From: Streptomyces sp. ERV7
Lineage (GTDB): Bacteria > Actinomycetota > Actinomycetes > Streptomycetales > Streptomycetaceae
Reading direction: 5' to 3'
Assembly: GCF_001653515.1 (NCBI RefSeq)
Contig: NZ_LYOY01000029.1
Coordinates: 1,240,001 to 1,304,000 of the forward strand
DNA length: 64,000 nt
The notes below the pieces were generated by a model that saw only the letters and a program-made list of their open reading frames with translations, made no database searches and was not told where the DNA came from. The translations under genes and the position numbers were made by a program. Positions 6,565 through 15,991 of this stretch are shown in pieces; within the stretch, counting starts at the first letter, position 1; every line of letters starts with the position of its first letter.

Positions 6565-8886
6565 CTACGCGTTCACCACCGCCGCCTGCGGCCGGATCGG
6601 CAGGCGGTTCACCGGGCGGCCCGTTGCCGCGCGGACCGCCGAGGCGATCGCCGCCGGGGACGTCACCACGGGGACCGCGCTCGCCGCCTTCGCGCCGAAG
6701 GGGGCCACCACGTCCCGCTCCTCCACCAGCTTCACGATGCGGATGTCGGGGGCGTCCAGGGCCGTGGGCAGGGCGTAGCCCGTCAGGTCGGGGTGGCGGA
6801 CCAGGCCGCGGGCCGTGCGCAGGTTCTCGGTGAGCGCCGCGCCCACCCCCTGCGTCACGCCCGCCTCGATACGGGCCGTCAGCTGGGCGGGGTTGAGGAT
6901 CCGGCCCACGTCCTGGGCGACCGCCAGCTCCACCACGCGGACCGAGCCGAGCTCGATGTCCACGTCCACCACCGCGCGGATCGCGCAGAACGCCAGGCCC
7001 ACGAACGCGTCGCCCTGGCCCGTCTCGTCCAGGGGCTCGGTGGGGTGCGGGCGGCACTGGGCCGTGGCCCAGAGCTCCTTGCCGTCCATCGCCTCGGTGA
7101 CCGTGGTGGACAGGACTCCGTCGTACGACGTGATCTTGCCGTCGGCGATCTGGAGCAGCTCCGTCGACATGCCGAATTTGTGCGCGAGCGGCTGCAACAA
7201 CTGCGTGCGGACCATTTTGGCCGCGCGTTCCACCGCTCCGCCCGACACCCAGGTGTGGCGGCCGTGCGACGCGGGACCGGCCGGAGGCTGGTCCGTGTCG
7301 ACGGGGGCCACGTGGACCTCCTCGATGCCCAGCGTCTCCTGGACGATCTGGCGGGCCAGCGTCGTGAAGCCCTGGCCGGTGTCGACCGCCGCGCAGATCA
7401 CCGTGGCCACGCCGTCCTGCACCTTGACCGTGGCCGTCGACACCTCGTCCGTGCCCTCGGCGCCGAGCATGTGCACCATGCCGAGCGCGTAGCCGACACC
7501 GCGGCGCACCGCGCCCGGCTCGCCCGCGCCCTCGGGTCCGCCCGGCAGCAGCCAGTCGTCCTCGGGGTCGTCCTTGGGGAGGGTAGGCAGCGGGAAGTCC
7601 CTTACGGAGGTGAGGAGTTCGGCCACCGGGGCCGGGCACGTCACCGTCTGGCCCGTCGGGAGCAGGTCGCCCGTCGCCAGGACGTTGCGCAGGCGCAGCT
7701 CCGCCGGGTCCAGGCCCAGCTTGGCCGCCAGCTTGTCCATCTGGCCCTCGTAGGCCGCGCACACCTGCATCGCGCCCTCGCCCCGGACATGGCCGGAGGG
7801 GGGGTTGTTCGTACGGACCGCCCAGCCCTCGACGAAGGCGTGCGGGACGACGTACGGGCCGCAGGCGAAGGACACGGCCGCCGCCAGGGATTCCGACGAC
7901 GCCTCCGCGTACGCGCCCGCGTCCAGGAGGATCTGCGCCTCCACCTTCACCAACCGGCCCTCGGCGTCCGCGTGGTGGCGGTAGCGCAGCAGGGTGGGGT
8001 GGCGGTGGGCGTGGCCCAGGAACGACTCCTCGCGGGTCGCCGTCAGCTTCACCGGGCAGCCGGTCCGCAGCGCGAGCAGGCCCAGCGGGAGCTGGAAGCC
8101 GGAGTCCTCGCGGTCGCCGGTGGCGCCGGGGACGCCGGTGACGACCACCTTCACGCGCTCCGGGTCCAGGCCGAAGCAGGCCGCCGCGAGGTCGCGGTCG
8201 GCGTGCGGGTCGGTGGACGCGGTGTAGATCTCCACGCCGCCGTCGGGGCGCGGCACCGCGAGCCCCGCCTCGGCGCCGATCGGGGCCGGGTCCTGGCGGC
8301 CGATCCGGTACAGGCCCTCCACCACGACCTCGCCGGTGACGTCCGGGTCGCCGTACTGGAGCGGGATGTGGCGGATCAGGTTGCCGTCGGGGTGCAGCGG
8401 TTCGGCACCGAACGCCTTCTCGGGGTCGGTGACCGGTTCGAGCAGCTCGTACTCGACCGCGATCGCCGCCGCCGCGAGCCGGGCCGTGTCGGGGTGGTCG
8501 GCGGCCACCGCCGCGATCGGCTCGCCGTGGTGGCGTACGACGTCGGCGGCGAAGACCGGACGGTCCGCGATCCCCCGGCCGTGCGCGGCGTCGCCGGGCA
8601 CGTCGGCGTGGGTCACCACGGCCCGTACGCCCGGCATCTCGACCGCGGCCGAGGTGTCGATCGAGACGATCCGGGCCGAGGCGTGCGGGGAGCGCAGCAC
8701 GGCCGCCCACAGCAGGCCCTCGGCCCACAGGTCGGAGGCGTACGGGAAGGTGCCCTCGGCCTTGGCGCGCGCGTCGGCGGGGCGGAGCGAGGCGCCGAGC
8801 CCGTGGCCGGGCGCGGGCGGCTGCTCGGGGCCGGTGCCCGTTCCGTCGACCGCCGCGGTCGTCGCGGTGGCTGCGTCGTTGCTCAC
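6565..8886 (-). CDS. Xanthine dehydrogenase-family molybdopterin-binding subunit, 773 aa
   Basis: Large subunit of the xanthine oxidase family, with an N-terminal Ald_Xan_dh_C-like domain (about 30-140) and Mo-pterin-binding domains (about 160-760). GTG 8886 overlaps the TGA of the iron-sulfur gene (GTGA) and is preceded by GGAGG. Two hallmark sites are abnormal. Where active enzymes have GGGFGGKE this one reads VPGATGDRED. Near the C-terminus, where a catalytic Glu normally sits (G-x-K-x-x-G-E), it reads GAKAASAVP. The enzyme may therefore not hydroxylate purines; I recall a group of Streptomyces homologues with the same ending. It is the last gene of a FAD, Fe-S, Mo subunit operon. Substrate unknown. 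Confidence 0.85.
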   Translation of the reverse strand: MSNDAATATTAAVDGTGTGPEQPPAPGHGLGASLRPADARAKAEGTFPYASDLWAEGLLWAAVLRSPHASARIVSIDTSAAVEMPGVRAVVTHADVPGDAAHGRGIADRPVFAADVVRHHGEPIAAVAADHPDTARLAAAAIAVEYELLEPVTDPEKAFGAEPLHPDGNLIRHIPLQYGDPDVTGEVVVEGLYRIGRQDPAPIGAEAGLAVPRPDGGVEIYTASTDPHADRDLAAACFGLDPERVKVVVTGVPGATGDREDSGFQLPLGLLALRTGCPVKLTATREESFLGHAHRHPTLLRYRHHADAEGRLVKVEAQILLDAGAYAEASSESLAAAVSFACGPYVVPHAFVEGWAVRTNNPPSGHVRGEGAMQVCAAYEGQMDKLAAKLGLDPAELRLRNVLATGDLLPTGQTVTCPAPVAELLTSVRDFPLPTLPKDDPEDDWLLPGGPEGAGEPGAVRRGVGYALGMVHMLGAEGTDEVSTATVKVQDGVATVICAAVDTGQGFTTLARQIVQETLGIEEVHVAPVDTDQPPAGPASHGRHTWVSGGAVERAAKMVRTQLLQPLAHKFGMSTELLQIADGKITSYDGVLSTTVTEAMDGKELWATAQCRPHPTEPLDETGQGDAFVGLAFCAIRAVVDVDIELGSVRVVELAVAQDVGRILNPAQLTARIEAGVTQGVGAALTENLRTARGLVRHPDLTGYALPTALDAPDIRIVKLVEERDVVAPFGAKAASAVPVVTSPAAIASAVRAATGRPVNRLPIRPQAAVVNA

Positions 8887-10378
8887 GCCATGCCTCCGTC
8901 GTGCGTGTGCGGGGGCTGGACGCCGCCCGCGCCGGGCCCCGCCTGATGCGGAATGCGGGCTTCTTCGGTGGTGCCGGCCGCATGCCCCGGTGTCGGGCCC
9001 GCCGTGTCGCTCGCCGCGGCCGTCTGCGCCTCGCGCCCGGCCACCACCTCGCGTACGGCGTCGAGCACGCCCCGGTAGCCGGAGCAGCGGCAGAGGTTGC
9101 CGCAGAGCGCCTGCCGGGTCTCCAGCTCGGTGGGCGCGTGGTTGCCCTCCAGCAGGTCGTGGACGGTCATGGCCATGCCCGGGATGCAGAAGCCGCACTG
9201 CACGGCTCCGCACGCGGCGAGCGCGCGCTGGACGTCGGAGGGTTCGCCGTCGGCGGCGAGGCCCTCGACCGTACGCACCTCGGAGCCCGCGGTGGTGGCC
9301 GCGGGCACCAGGCAGGAGGCCACCAGACGGCCGTCGACCTGCACGTTGCAGGCACCGCACTCGCCCTGCGAGCAGCCGTCCTTGGCCCCGGCGAGCCCGA
9401 GCCGCTCGCGCAGCACATAGAGCAGCGACTCGCCGACCCAGGCCTCGGTGACGGGCCGGTCGGTGCCGTTGACGCGCAGGACGTAGGAGGCGCGGGGGTG
9501 CTCCAGGTCGGCGGCGGGCGGCAGCTGCGGCTCCGGCTCGGGGAGGGGGAGCGGAGTGAGTACGGGGTGGCGCCGCCCGGCAGGGTCGCCCCGGGGCCGG
9601 GCGGGTTCCAGGACAGGACGGGTTCCGGGCGTACGGGCGCGGGGGCCGCGAAGTCCACGGGCGCCGGGGCGTCCACGGGCGGCGCGGAGAGGCCCATGGC
9701 GGCCTCGTGCCGGGCGTCCAGGGGCGCCCGGCCGTACGCCTGAGCGGCGAAGTCCTCCACGCGCGCGTCGGCGGCCTCGGGGTCCGCCTCCACGACGGGC
9801 TCGGGCTCCGGCAGCGGCTGCTCCGTCGCCCAGGGCGCGGCCGCGCCGCCGGGCAGGGTCGCCGGAGGCGTCGTCCCCCACTGCTCGATCAGAGAAGATG
9901 TACTGAATTCGCCCGATTCATCCGGCAGTTCGCCGTCGGCGACCGGGATCGTCCACTGGCCGGTCAGCTGTCCGGTCAGGGCGGAGTCGTCCGTGAACGT
10001 CCACTGGCCGGTGGCGTGCCGGTCCTGCGGCGGTTCGCCCAGCGGGTCCGGCTCGGGCAGCGGGGGCGCGGGCACGGCGGACGCGTCGGGCCACTGCACC
10101 GACCGCACCTGGCTCTCGCCCCGGTCCGGCTCGGGCAGCGGCGTCGGGATCGCCCAGGCGCCGGTGGTGGCCGGGTCGGTCGTGGCGGCGGGCGTCAACG
10201 GCACGATCATCGGCGGCACATAGCCGTGCCCCGGCGCGGCCAGCGGGTCGCCGCCGAGCAGCGCGTCCAGGTCCGCGGGCAGCTGGACGAAGGCGGTCGC
10301 GCCGTCGTCGTACTCGCCGCCCTGCGGGACCGGCTGCCAGCCGCCCGTCCCGCGCGCGTGGTTGTCGTTCTCGCTCAC
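8883..10378 (-). CDS. 2Fe-2S subunit of xanthine dehydrogenase family with long N-terminal extension; frameshifted
   Basis: The reading frame changes near 9541-9565. From GTG 10378 (GTGA overlap with the FAD gene) the first frame gives about 275 residues of Pro/Glu-rich disordered sequence containing three PLPEP motifs. The second frame, ending at 8883, gives PLPLPEPEP and then the intact ferredoxin and [2Fe-2S]-binding domains (CSQGECGAC at the plant-type cluster; CGFCIPG and CRCSG in the helical domain). The motif continuing across the break shows one ancestral gene. One missing base next to a G/C homopolymer restores it. Either the cell makes a separate Fe-S protein from an internal start, or the base call is wrong. 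Electron transfer from the Mo centre to FAD is the family role. Confidence 0.8.
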
Positions 10379-11274
10379 GACAGCGCCCTCCCCAGTGCTC
10401 GTCGGGCCAGCGCGGCGACCGTGCGCCGCAGGTGCAGTACGGCGGGCGACAGCGCGGGGGGCTCCGTGCCGTCGGCCGCGGGTACCGGGTCCGGGATGCA
10501 GGCGGCGGCCACGTACTCACCGAAGGCGTTGAGCGCCTCCGGGGCCAGCGCCGCACGCTCGCCGTCCCAGTCGATCAGGGAGGCGATCCAGCGCTCGGCC
10601 TCCAGGGGCCGCAGCGGCATCGGCGCGATCGCGCCCACCGCGCAGCGCACCCCGCGCCGGGCCGGGTCCAGGACGACCGCGACCGAGGCGGTGGCGCGGC
10701 CGGGGCCGGTGCGGCCGGTCGCCTTGAGGAAGACCTGGGGAGCGTGCAGCAGGGGCACGCGGACATGGCCGATGAGTTCGGCGGGGGCGAGCAGCTCGCG
10801 CCCGGCCAGCAGGTGCGAGACCGGGATCTCCCGGCGGGCGCCCTCGGGACCGGCGATGACCAGGGTGGCTTCGAGCGCGGCGAGCACGGGCAGCGCGTCG
10901 CCGGTGGGCGCCGCCGAGGCGATGTTGCCGCCGAGGGTGCCCGCGTTGCGGATCTGCGGGGGGCCGGCGGCGCGCGCGGCCGCCGCGAGCGCCGGGATGA
11001 GCGCCGCGAAGTCCGGGCGCCCCATCCGCGCGTGCGTGAGCCCCGCGCCCAGAAGCGCATGGCCGTCCTGGTACTGCCAGCCGCGGATCTCGTTGATCCG
11101 GCCGAGGCCGACGAGGCCCGCGGGGCGCAGCAGGCCCCGGTTCACCGCCGCCATCAGATCGGTGCCGCCCGCGACGGGCACGGCGGCGGGCATGGCGGCG
11201 AGCGCCGCCACGGCCTCGTCGAGCGAGGCCGGCAGTGTCACCGACTGCGCCGCCTGCGGTGCGTGCGTGGTCAA
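10375..11274 (-). CDS. FAD-binding subunit, xanthine dehydrogenase/CO dehydrogenase family, 299 aa
   Basis: Shows the FAD-binding motif AGGTDLMAAVN (about residues 33-43) and the second flavin motif near RNAGTLGGNIASAAPTGD (about 105-122), followed by the CO dehydrogenase flavoprotein C-terminal domain. TTG 11274 (then ACCACGCACGCA) is chosen because Streptomyces homologues begin MTTHAPQAAQ in my memory; the frame remains open 40 codons further but that part is not protein-like. It is the first gene of the operon, and its stop overlaps the next GTG. Its length matches the family (about 290 aa). Confidence 0.85.
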   Translation of the reverse strand: MTTHAPQAAQSVTLPASLDEAVAALAAMPAAVPVAGGTDLMAAVNRGLLRPAGLVGLGRINEIRGWQYQDGHALLGAGLTHARMGRPDFAALIPALAAAARAAGPPQIRNAGTLGGNIASAAPTGDALPVLAALEATLVIAGPEGARREIPVSHLLAGRELLAPAELIGHVRVPLLHAPQVFLKATGRTGPGRATASVAVVLDPARRGVRCAVGAIAPMPLRPLEAERWIASLIDWDGERAALAPEALNAFGEYVAAACIPDPVPAADGTEPPALSPAVLHLRRTVAALARRALGRALS

Positions 11275-11554
11275 CCCAGCTGCCCCTTCCCGGTGTCCCG
11301 GCCGTCCCGACTGTCCCGCCAGTGTGTGGCTGCGTCTCCGCGTGTTGGCCGTACCGTACGTGCTCACAGCCCGGACGTGGCAACTCTGGCACATCTTCCG
11401 AGCCGCCCGACGCGAGGGTCCGCGAAGGACAGTTCCGTCCCCGACCAGGGGAATGGTCCGGATTCACGGCGGGTTGTACGACTTATCCGTACGGGACAGT
11501 CACCGATCACCGTTCCAGGGTCGGGGGCGGCGGGTCCCCGTCTTGCGCCCCGGC
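11275..11554. other. Intergenic region upstream of the molybdoenzyme operon
   Basis: About 280 bp without a supported gene. It must hold the minus-strand promoter of the FAD, Fe-S, Mo subunit operon and the 3' end of the hexosaminidase transcript. I see no strong hairpin or operator here. Confidence 0.5.
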
Positions 11555-13210
11555 TCACACGTTTGGGGGCGACCCGTCGATCGGGCGTCCGAGCACTCCC
11601 GGGCGCTTTTGCCAGGGCAACGGGCCGCCGGGCGGCCGGTAGGCGACGCCGAGGGCGTCAAGTCGGGGGTAGTGCGAGCGCATTCGGCGCTCGAATCCGG
11701 CGAAGTCGCGCGCGGCGGGGGCGGGCAGCGCCGACCACGCCACCTCCGCGAACGCCGCGAGCCGGGGGAACACCTGGTAGTCCACGCGCCCCTGGTCCTG
11801 CATCACCTCGGTCCAGACATTGGCCTGAGTGCCCAGCACGTGCCGCGCCTCGGCCTCGGTCAGCTGGGGCGGCACGGGCTCGAAGCGGTAGACGTCCTCC
11901 AGGGTCCGTACGTATCCGATGGGCATCGGCTCGTCGGGCCCGGCCGCCTGCCGGTGGTCCAAGTAGACCTGCTGCTCGGGGCACATGACGACGTCGTGGC
12001 CCGCCCGGGCGGCCTCGATGCCGCCCGCGTAGCCGCGCCAGGACGAGACGGCCGCGCCGGGTGCGAGGCCGCCCTCCAGGATCTCGTCCCAGCCGATGAG
12101 CCGGCGGCCCCGGTCGGCCAGCCAGCGGTCGAAGTGGCGGATGAACCAGGACTGCAGCCCGTCCTCGCCCGCGAGACCCAATTCCTTGATGCGCGCCTGG
12201 GCGGCCGGGGACGCCTTCCACTGGTCCTTGGGGCACTCGTCGCCGCCGAGGTGGACGAACTCCGAGAAGGGGGCCGTGGCGGCGGGGAAGAGTTCGAGGA
12301 TCTCTTCGAGCACTCCCTCGTAGAAGCGGAGGGTGTTGTCAGTGGGGGCGAGTACGTTCGGATTGACGCCCCAGGTGTCCCAGACGGAGAGGCGGGTCGT
12401 GTCGATGACGTCGGTGTTGCCCAGTTCCGGGTATGCGGCGATGGCCGCCTGCGAGTGGCCCGGAATGTCGATTTCCGGAACCACGGAGATATGCCGCTCG
12501 GCGGCGTACGCGACGATCTCGCGGATGTCGTCCTGGGTGTAGAAGCCGCCGTGCGGCTCCTCGCTCCACAACTCCGAGGCGCGGTGGCCGTACTTGGTCC
12601 GCGAGCGCCGGGCACCGACCTCCGTCAGCCTCGGGAAGCGCTTGATCTCGACGCGCCAGCCCTGGTCGTCGGTGAGGTGGAAGTGGAAGACGTTGAGCTT
12701 GTGCGCGGCCAGCAGGTCGAGGTAGCGCAGCACGCCGTCCTTGGGCAGGAAGTGGCGTGAAACGTCCAGCATCAGACCCCGCCAGGCGAAGCGGGGTGCG
12801 TCCTCGATGACTTGCCGCGCGATGCCGCGCCGCGCGCCCGGATCCGCGCACGCCCTGCGGTACGCGTCGGGCCCGAGCAGCTGGCGGAAGGTCTGCGCGC
12901 CCCAGAACACCCCGGCCGCGCTGCCACCCGCGAGCTCGACGGACTCATGCCCGACGGCGAGCCGGTACGCCTCGGGGGCGAGGGCGGGGTCCAGGCGCAG
13001 GGTGACGGTGTCCGGCGCGCCCGCCTCGCCGGGCGGCAGCGGGCGGGCGAGGGCCGCGCCGACGGTCGAGCGCAGCCACCGGGCCACGCCCTCGGTGCCG
13101 GGACCGGCCGCGAGTGCGGTCCCCTCCCCCAGGACGAAGGCGCCCTCCCCGTGCTCCACGGAGACAGGCGCCGGTACGAGATCCACGTAGTCCATGGCCA
13201 TGGGGGACAC
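11555..13210 (-). CDS. Beta-N-acetylhexosaminidase, glycoside hydrolase family 20, 551 aa
   Basis: Two-domain GH20 enzyme: an N-terminal GH20b domain (about 8-135) and a TIM barrel (about 140-490). The catalytic pair is Asp324-Glu325 in HLGGDECPK, with HFHLTDDQGW and EIDIPGHSQ as further family motifs. It removes terminal GlcNAc or GalNAc from chitin-type or glycan chains by substrate-assisted catalysis. GTG 13210 is chosen for its GGGGGA ribosome site 4 nt upstream; ATGs at 13201 and 13195 have none. The longer open frame upstream runs through a dispersed repeat and is not credible. No obvious secretion signal, so it is probably cytoplasmic or its start is misplaced. Confidence 0.88.
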   Translation of the reverse strand: MSPMAMDYVDLVPAPVSVEHGEGAFVLGEGTALAAGPGTEGVARWLRSTVGAALARPLPPGEAGAPDTVTLRLDPALAPEAYRLAVGHESVELAGGSAAGVFWGAQTFRQLLGPDAYRRACADPGARRGIARQVIEDAPRFAWRGLMLDVSRHFLPKDGVLRYLDLLAAHKLNVFHFHLTDDQGWRVEIKRFPRLTEVGARRSRTKYGHRASELWSEEPHGGFYTQDDIREIVAYAAERHISVVPEIDIPGHSQAAIAAYPELGNTDVIDTTRLSVWDTWGVNPNVLAPTDNTLRFYEGVLEEILELFPAATAPFSEFVHLGGDECPKDQWKASPAAQARIKELGLAGEDGLQSWFIRHFDRWLADRGRRLIGWDEILEGGLAPGAAVSSWRGYAGGIEAARAGHDVVMCPEQQVYLDHRQAAGPDEPMPIGYVRTLEDVYRFEPVPPQLTEAEARHVLGTQANVWTEVMQDQGRVDYQVFPRLAAFAEVAWSALPAPAARDFAGFERRMRSHYPRLDALGVAYRPPGGPLPWQKRPGVLGRPIDGSPPNV

Positions 13211-13256
13211 GGTATCCCCCGCTACTACGTCGGCCGCGGGCCGTCTGTGGCTGGTC

Positions 13257-13324
13257 GCGCAGTTCCCCGCGCCCCTTAAACGCACCCCTGCGGGGCGCCT
13301 CTTCCGGGGCGCGGGGAACTGCGC
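13257..13324. repeat. Inverted pair of the dispersed GC-rich Streptomyces repeat (hairpin)
   Basis: The 19-bp sequence gcgcagttccccgcgcccc at 13257-13275 is followed after 30 bp by its exact reverse complement at 13306-13324. The loop holds a smaller hairpin around cccctgcgggg. It lies between the hexosaminidase start and the DUF3039 gene, so the RNA could form a long cruciform or act as a terminator for the DUF3039 transcript. The same 19-mer recurs elsewhere in the window. Confidence 0.85.
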
Positions 13325-13382
13325 GAGCGACCCAGCACGGTCCGCGGGCGAACACCGGGCCGAGAAGGGGGCCCGGCGGGAC

Positions 13383-13670
13383 CTACTTCTTGTCCTTGCC
13401 GTCCTTGCCCTTGTCGCCACCGGCGCCCATGGACTCGTAGATCTCCTTGCACATCGGGCAGACCGGGTACTTCTTCGGGTCGCGGCCCGGCACCCAGACC
13501 TTGCCGCAGAGCGCGACGACGGGGGTCCCGTCGAGCGCGCTCGCCATGATCTTGTCCTTCTGGACGTAGTGGGCGAAGCGCTCGTGGTCGCCGTCGCCGT
13601 TCGATACCTGCGGTACCGGCTCTACGAGGGTCCCCGTACCTGCCCCGCGCTCGGGCTCAAGAGTGCTCAT
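13383..13670 (-). CDS. DUF3039 domain protein, 95 aa
   Basis: Small actinobacterial protein of unknown function. It has CGK about 20 residues before CPMCKEIY, so three cysteines (near residues 55, 71 and 74) could bind a metal, and KVWVPGRDPKKYPVCPMC is the family core. The tail is a Lys/Asp/Gly run. ATG 13670. It lies between YqgE and hexosaminidase and reads the same way as both. Confidence 0.85.
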   Translation of the reverse strand: MSTLEPERGAGTGTLVEPVPQVSNGDGDHERFAHYVQKDKIMASALDGTPVVALCGKVWVPGRDPKKYPVCPMCKEIYESMGAGGDKGKDGKDKK

Positions 13671-13717
13671 AAGTTCCTAGCGTACTGAAGCGCGGAGCGT
13701 ACTGAAGCGCGGCGGGT

Positions 13718-14278
13718 TCAGTTCAGCGAAGGGTCGTCCGGGTAGGTCGCCACCATCGCCAGTTCGCTGCGCTGGCGGCGCAGCACCGCCCGCCACAGGG
13801 ACTCCGGCTCCGGGGAGGAGACATCGCCCGGCTCGGACTCCACCACGTACCAGGCCCCGTCGGTCAGCTCGTCCTCCAGCTGGCCCGGGCCCCAGCCCGA
13901 GTATCCGGCGAAGATCCGCAGCGAGCCGAGGGCGGCGGCGAGCAGCTCGGGGGGCGCCTCCAGGTCGACCAGGCCGATCGCCCCGTACACCCGGCGCCAG
14001 CCCAGGGGGCCCTCGTCGCCGGGGATCACGGCGACGCCGAGCGCGGAGTCCAGGGAGACCGGGCCGCCCTGGAAGACCACGCCGGGCTCACCGGCCAGGG
14101 ACGCCCACGGCTCCAGGATGTCGCCGACGCCGACCGGGGTCGGGCGGTTGAGGACGACGCCGAGCGAGCCCTCCTCGTCGTGGTCGAGGAGCAGCACCAC
14201 CGCGCGGTCGAAGTTCGGATCCGCGAGGGCGGGAGTGGCGACGAGCAGCCGCCCTGTGAGCGAGGACACCTCGGTCAT
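13718..14278 (-). CDS. YqgE/AlgH family protein, 186 aa
   Basis: Contains the DUF179 hallmarks: LLVATPALADPNF at the N-terminus, VVLLLDHDEEGSLGVVLNRPT (about 27-47) and FQGGPV, with GYSGWGPGQLEDEL in the second half. Family length is about 180-190 aa. ATG 14278 gives the start MTEVSSLTGRLL that I remember from Streptomyces; the frame is open upstream to 14413 but that segment is basic and unlike the family. Function is unknown. It is divergent from murA with about 230 bp between the starts. Confidence 0.88.
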   Translation of the reverse strand: MTEVSSLTGRLLVATPALADPNFDRAVVLLLDHDEEGSLGVVLNRPTPVGVGDILEPWASLAGEPGVVFQGGPVSLDSALGVAVIPGDEGPLGWRRVYGAIGLVDLEAPPELLAAALGSLRIFAGYSGWGPGQLEDELTDGAWYVVESEPGDVSSPEPESLWRAVLRRQRSELAMVATYPDDPSLN

Positions 14279-14510
14279 GCGGACATGATCCCGCATCTTC
14301 GCCCCCGAGGGGGAGCGCACGGCAGCAATGGGGCGCACCGGCTTCCTCACCACGACCCTCTTGGTGACCCTCCGCCGAACTGGCCTGAGCGGAGCGTGTT
14401 GTGGCGAATTCATTACGCTTGCGAACCCCCCTTGGCCTTACAGGACATGGGTAGAAGCCCCTTACCCTTTTCTCTGGCCCCCTGCCCGACGATTCCGGAA
14501 CGCGAGATTC

Positions 14511-15851
14511 ATGACCGGCACAGACGATGTACTGCTTGTCCACGGCGGAACCCCGCTGGAGGGCGAGATCCGCGTCCGCGGCGCGAAGAACCTCGTGCCG
14601 AAGGCGATGGTCGCCGCCCTGCTCGGCAGCGGTCCGAGCCGGCTGCGCAATGTGCCCGACATCCGTGACGTGCGTGTCGTACGCGGCCTGCTGCAGCTGC
14701 ACGGGGTGACCGTCCGCCCCGGCGAGGAGCCCGGCGAGCTGGTCCTCGACCCGTCGCACGTCGAAAGCGCGAACGTCGCGGACATCGACGCGCACGCGGG
14801 GTCCTCCCGGATCCCGATCCTGCTCTGCGGCCCGCTGCTGCACCGCCTCGGCCACGCCTTCATCCCGGGCCTGGGCGGCTGCGACATCGGCGGCCGGCCG
14901 ATCGACTTCCACTTCGAGGTGCTGCGGCAGTTCGGCGCGACCATCGAGAAGCGGGACGACGGCCAGTACCTGGAGGCCCCGCAGCGGCTGCGCGGCACCA
15001 AGATCCGGCTGCCGTACCCGTCGGTCGGCGCGACCGAGCAGGTGCTGCTCACGGCCGTGCTCGCCGAGGGTGTGACCGAGCTCTCCAACGCGGCCGTGGA
15101 GCCCGAGATCGAGGACCTCATCTGCGTACTGCAGAAGATGGGCGCGATCATCGCCATGGACACGGACCGGACGATCCGGATCACCGGTGTCGACAAGCTC
15201 GGCGGGTACACCCACCGCGCCCTCTCGGACCGGCTGGAGGCCGCCTCCTGGGCGTCCGCCGCGCTGGCGACCGAGGGCAACATCTACGTCCGCGGCGCGC
15301 AGCAGCGGTCGATGATGACCTTCCTGAACACGTACCGGAAGGTCGGCGGCGCCTTCGAGATCGACGACGAGGGCATCCGGTTCTGGCACCCGGGCGGCTC
15401 GCTCAAGTCGATCGCGCTGGAGACGGACGTCCACCCCGGCTTCCAGACGGACTGGCAGCAGCCGCTGGTGGTGGCCCTGACGCAGGCCACGGGTCTCTCG
15501 ATCGTCCACGAGACGGTGTACGAGTCGCGGCTCGGCTTCACGTCGGCGCTGAACCAGATGGGCGCGCACATCCAGCTGTACCGGGAGTGCCTGGGCGGCT
15601 CGGACTGCCGCTTCGGCCAGCGCAACTTCCTGCACTCGGCGGTCGTGAGCGGCCCCACGAAGCTCCAGGGCGCGGATCTGGTGATCCCGGACCTGCGGGG
15701 CGGGTTCTCGTACCTGATCGCGGCGCTGGCCGCGCAGGGGACGTCCCGGGTGCACGGGATCGACCTGATCAACCGGGGGTACGAGAACTTCATGGAGAAG
15801 CTGGTGGAGCTGGGGGCGAAGGTGGAGTTGCCGAACGGTGCGCTGAGCTGA
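14511..15851 (+). CDS. murA: UDP-N-acetylglucosamine 1-carboxyvinyltransferase, 446 aa
   Basis: First committed enzyme of peptidoglycan synthesis, transferring enolpyruvate from PEP to UDP-GlcNAc in the cytoplasm. The PEP-reactive Cys is Cys124 in GLGGCDIGGRPID; Lys26-Asn27 (GAKN) is the substrate-binding pair. The inside-out alpha/beta barrel repeats fit the length. The start ATG 14511 (MTGTDDVLLVHGG) is where homology begins; the open frame upstream to 14328 is rejected. Fosfomycin resistance would be expected if Cys were Asp, which is not the case here. It is followed by a cluster of GC-rich repeats and then hupA on the other strand. Confidence 0.95.
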   Translation: MTGTDDVLLVHGGTPLEGEIRVRGAKNLVPKAMVAALLGSGPSRLRNVPDIRDVRVVRGLLQLHGVTVRPGEEPGELVLDPSHVESANVADIDAHAGSSRIPILLCGPLLHRLGHAFIPGLGGCDIGGRPIDFHFEVLRQFGATIEKRDDGQYLEAPQRLRGTKIRLPYPSVGATEQVLLTAVLAEGVTELSNAAVEPEIEDLICVLQKMGAIIAMDTDRTIRITGVDKLGGYTHRALSDRLEAASWASAALATEGNIYVRGAQQRSMMTFLNTYRKVGGAFEIDDEGIRFWHPGGSLKSIALETDVHPGFQTDWQQPLVVALTQATGLSIVHETVYESRLGFTSALNQMGAHIQLYRECLGGSDCRFGQRNFLHSAVVSGPTKLQGADLVIPDLRGGFSYLIAALAAQGTSRVHGIDLINRGYENFMEKLVELGAKVELPNGALS

Positions 15852-15871
15852 CGCCGGTCCTGGCCCCGGCC

Positions 15872-15927
15872 CCACCCCGGGGCTCCGCCCCGAACCCCGC
15901 TCCTCAAACGCCGGAGAGGCTGAATCG
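15872..15927. repeat. Dispersed Streptomyces intergenic repeat (ggggctccgcccc type)
   Basis: The segment ggggctccgccccgaacccc followed by ctcctcaaacgccgga is a very common Streptomyces intergenic motif in my memory. It lies just 3' of murA and includes a small hairpin (ggggc/gcccc). It may take part in transcript ends; no function is established here. Confidence 0.6.
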
Positions 15928-15991
15928 CAACCGCTCAGGGACTGAATCACTCCCGCCCGAGGGGCTGGAGGTGGCTGAGGCCGGACTACCC

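Noticed and set aside
9707..12760. Very long plus-strand frame of 1017 codons
   Set aside because: It spans several minus-strand enzyme genes with clear catalytic motifs and an intergenic gap; GC bias keeps antisense frames open.
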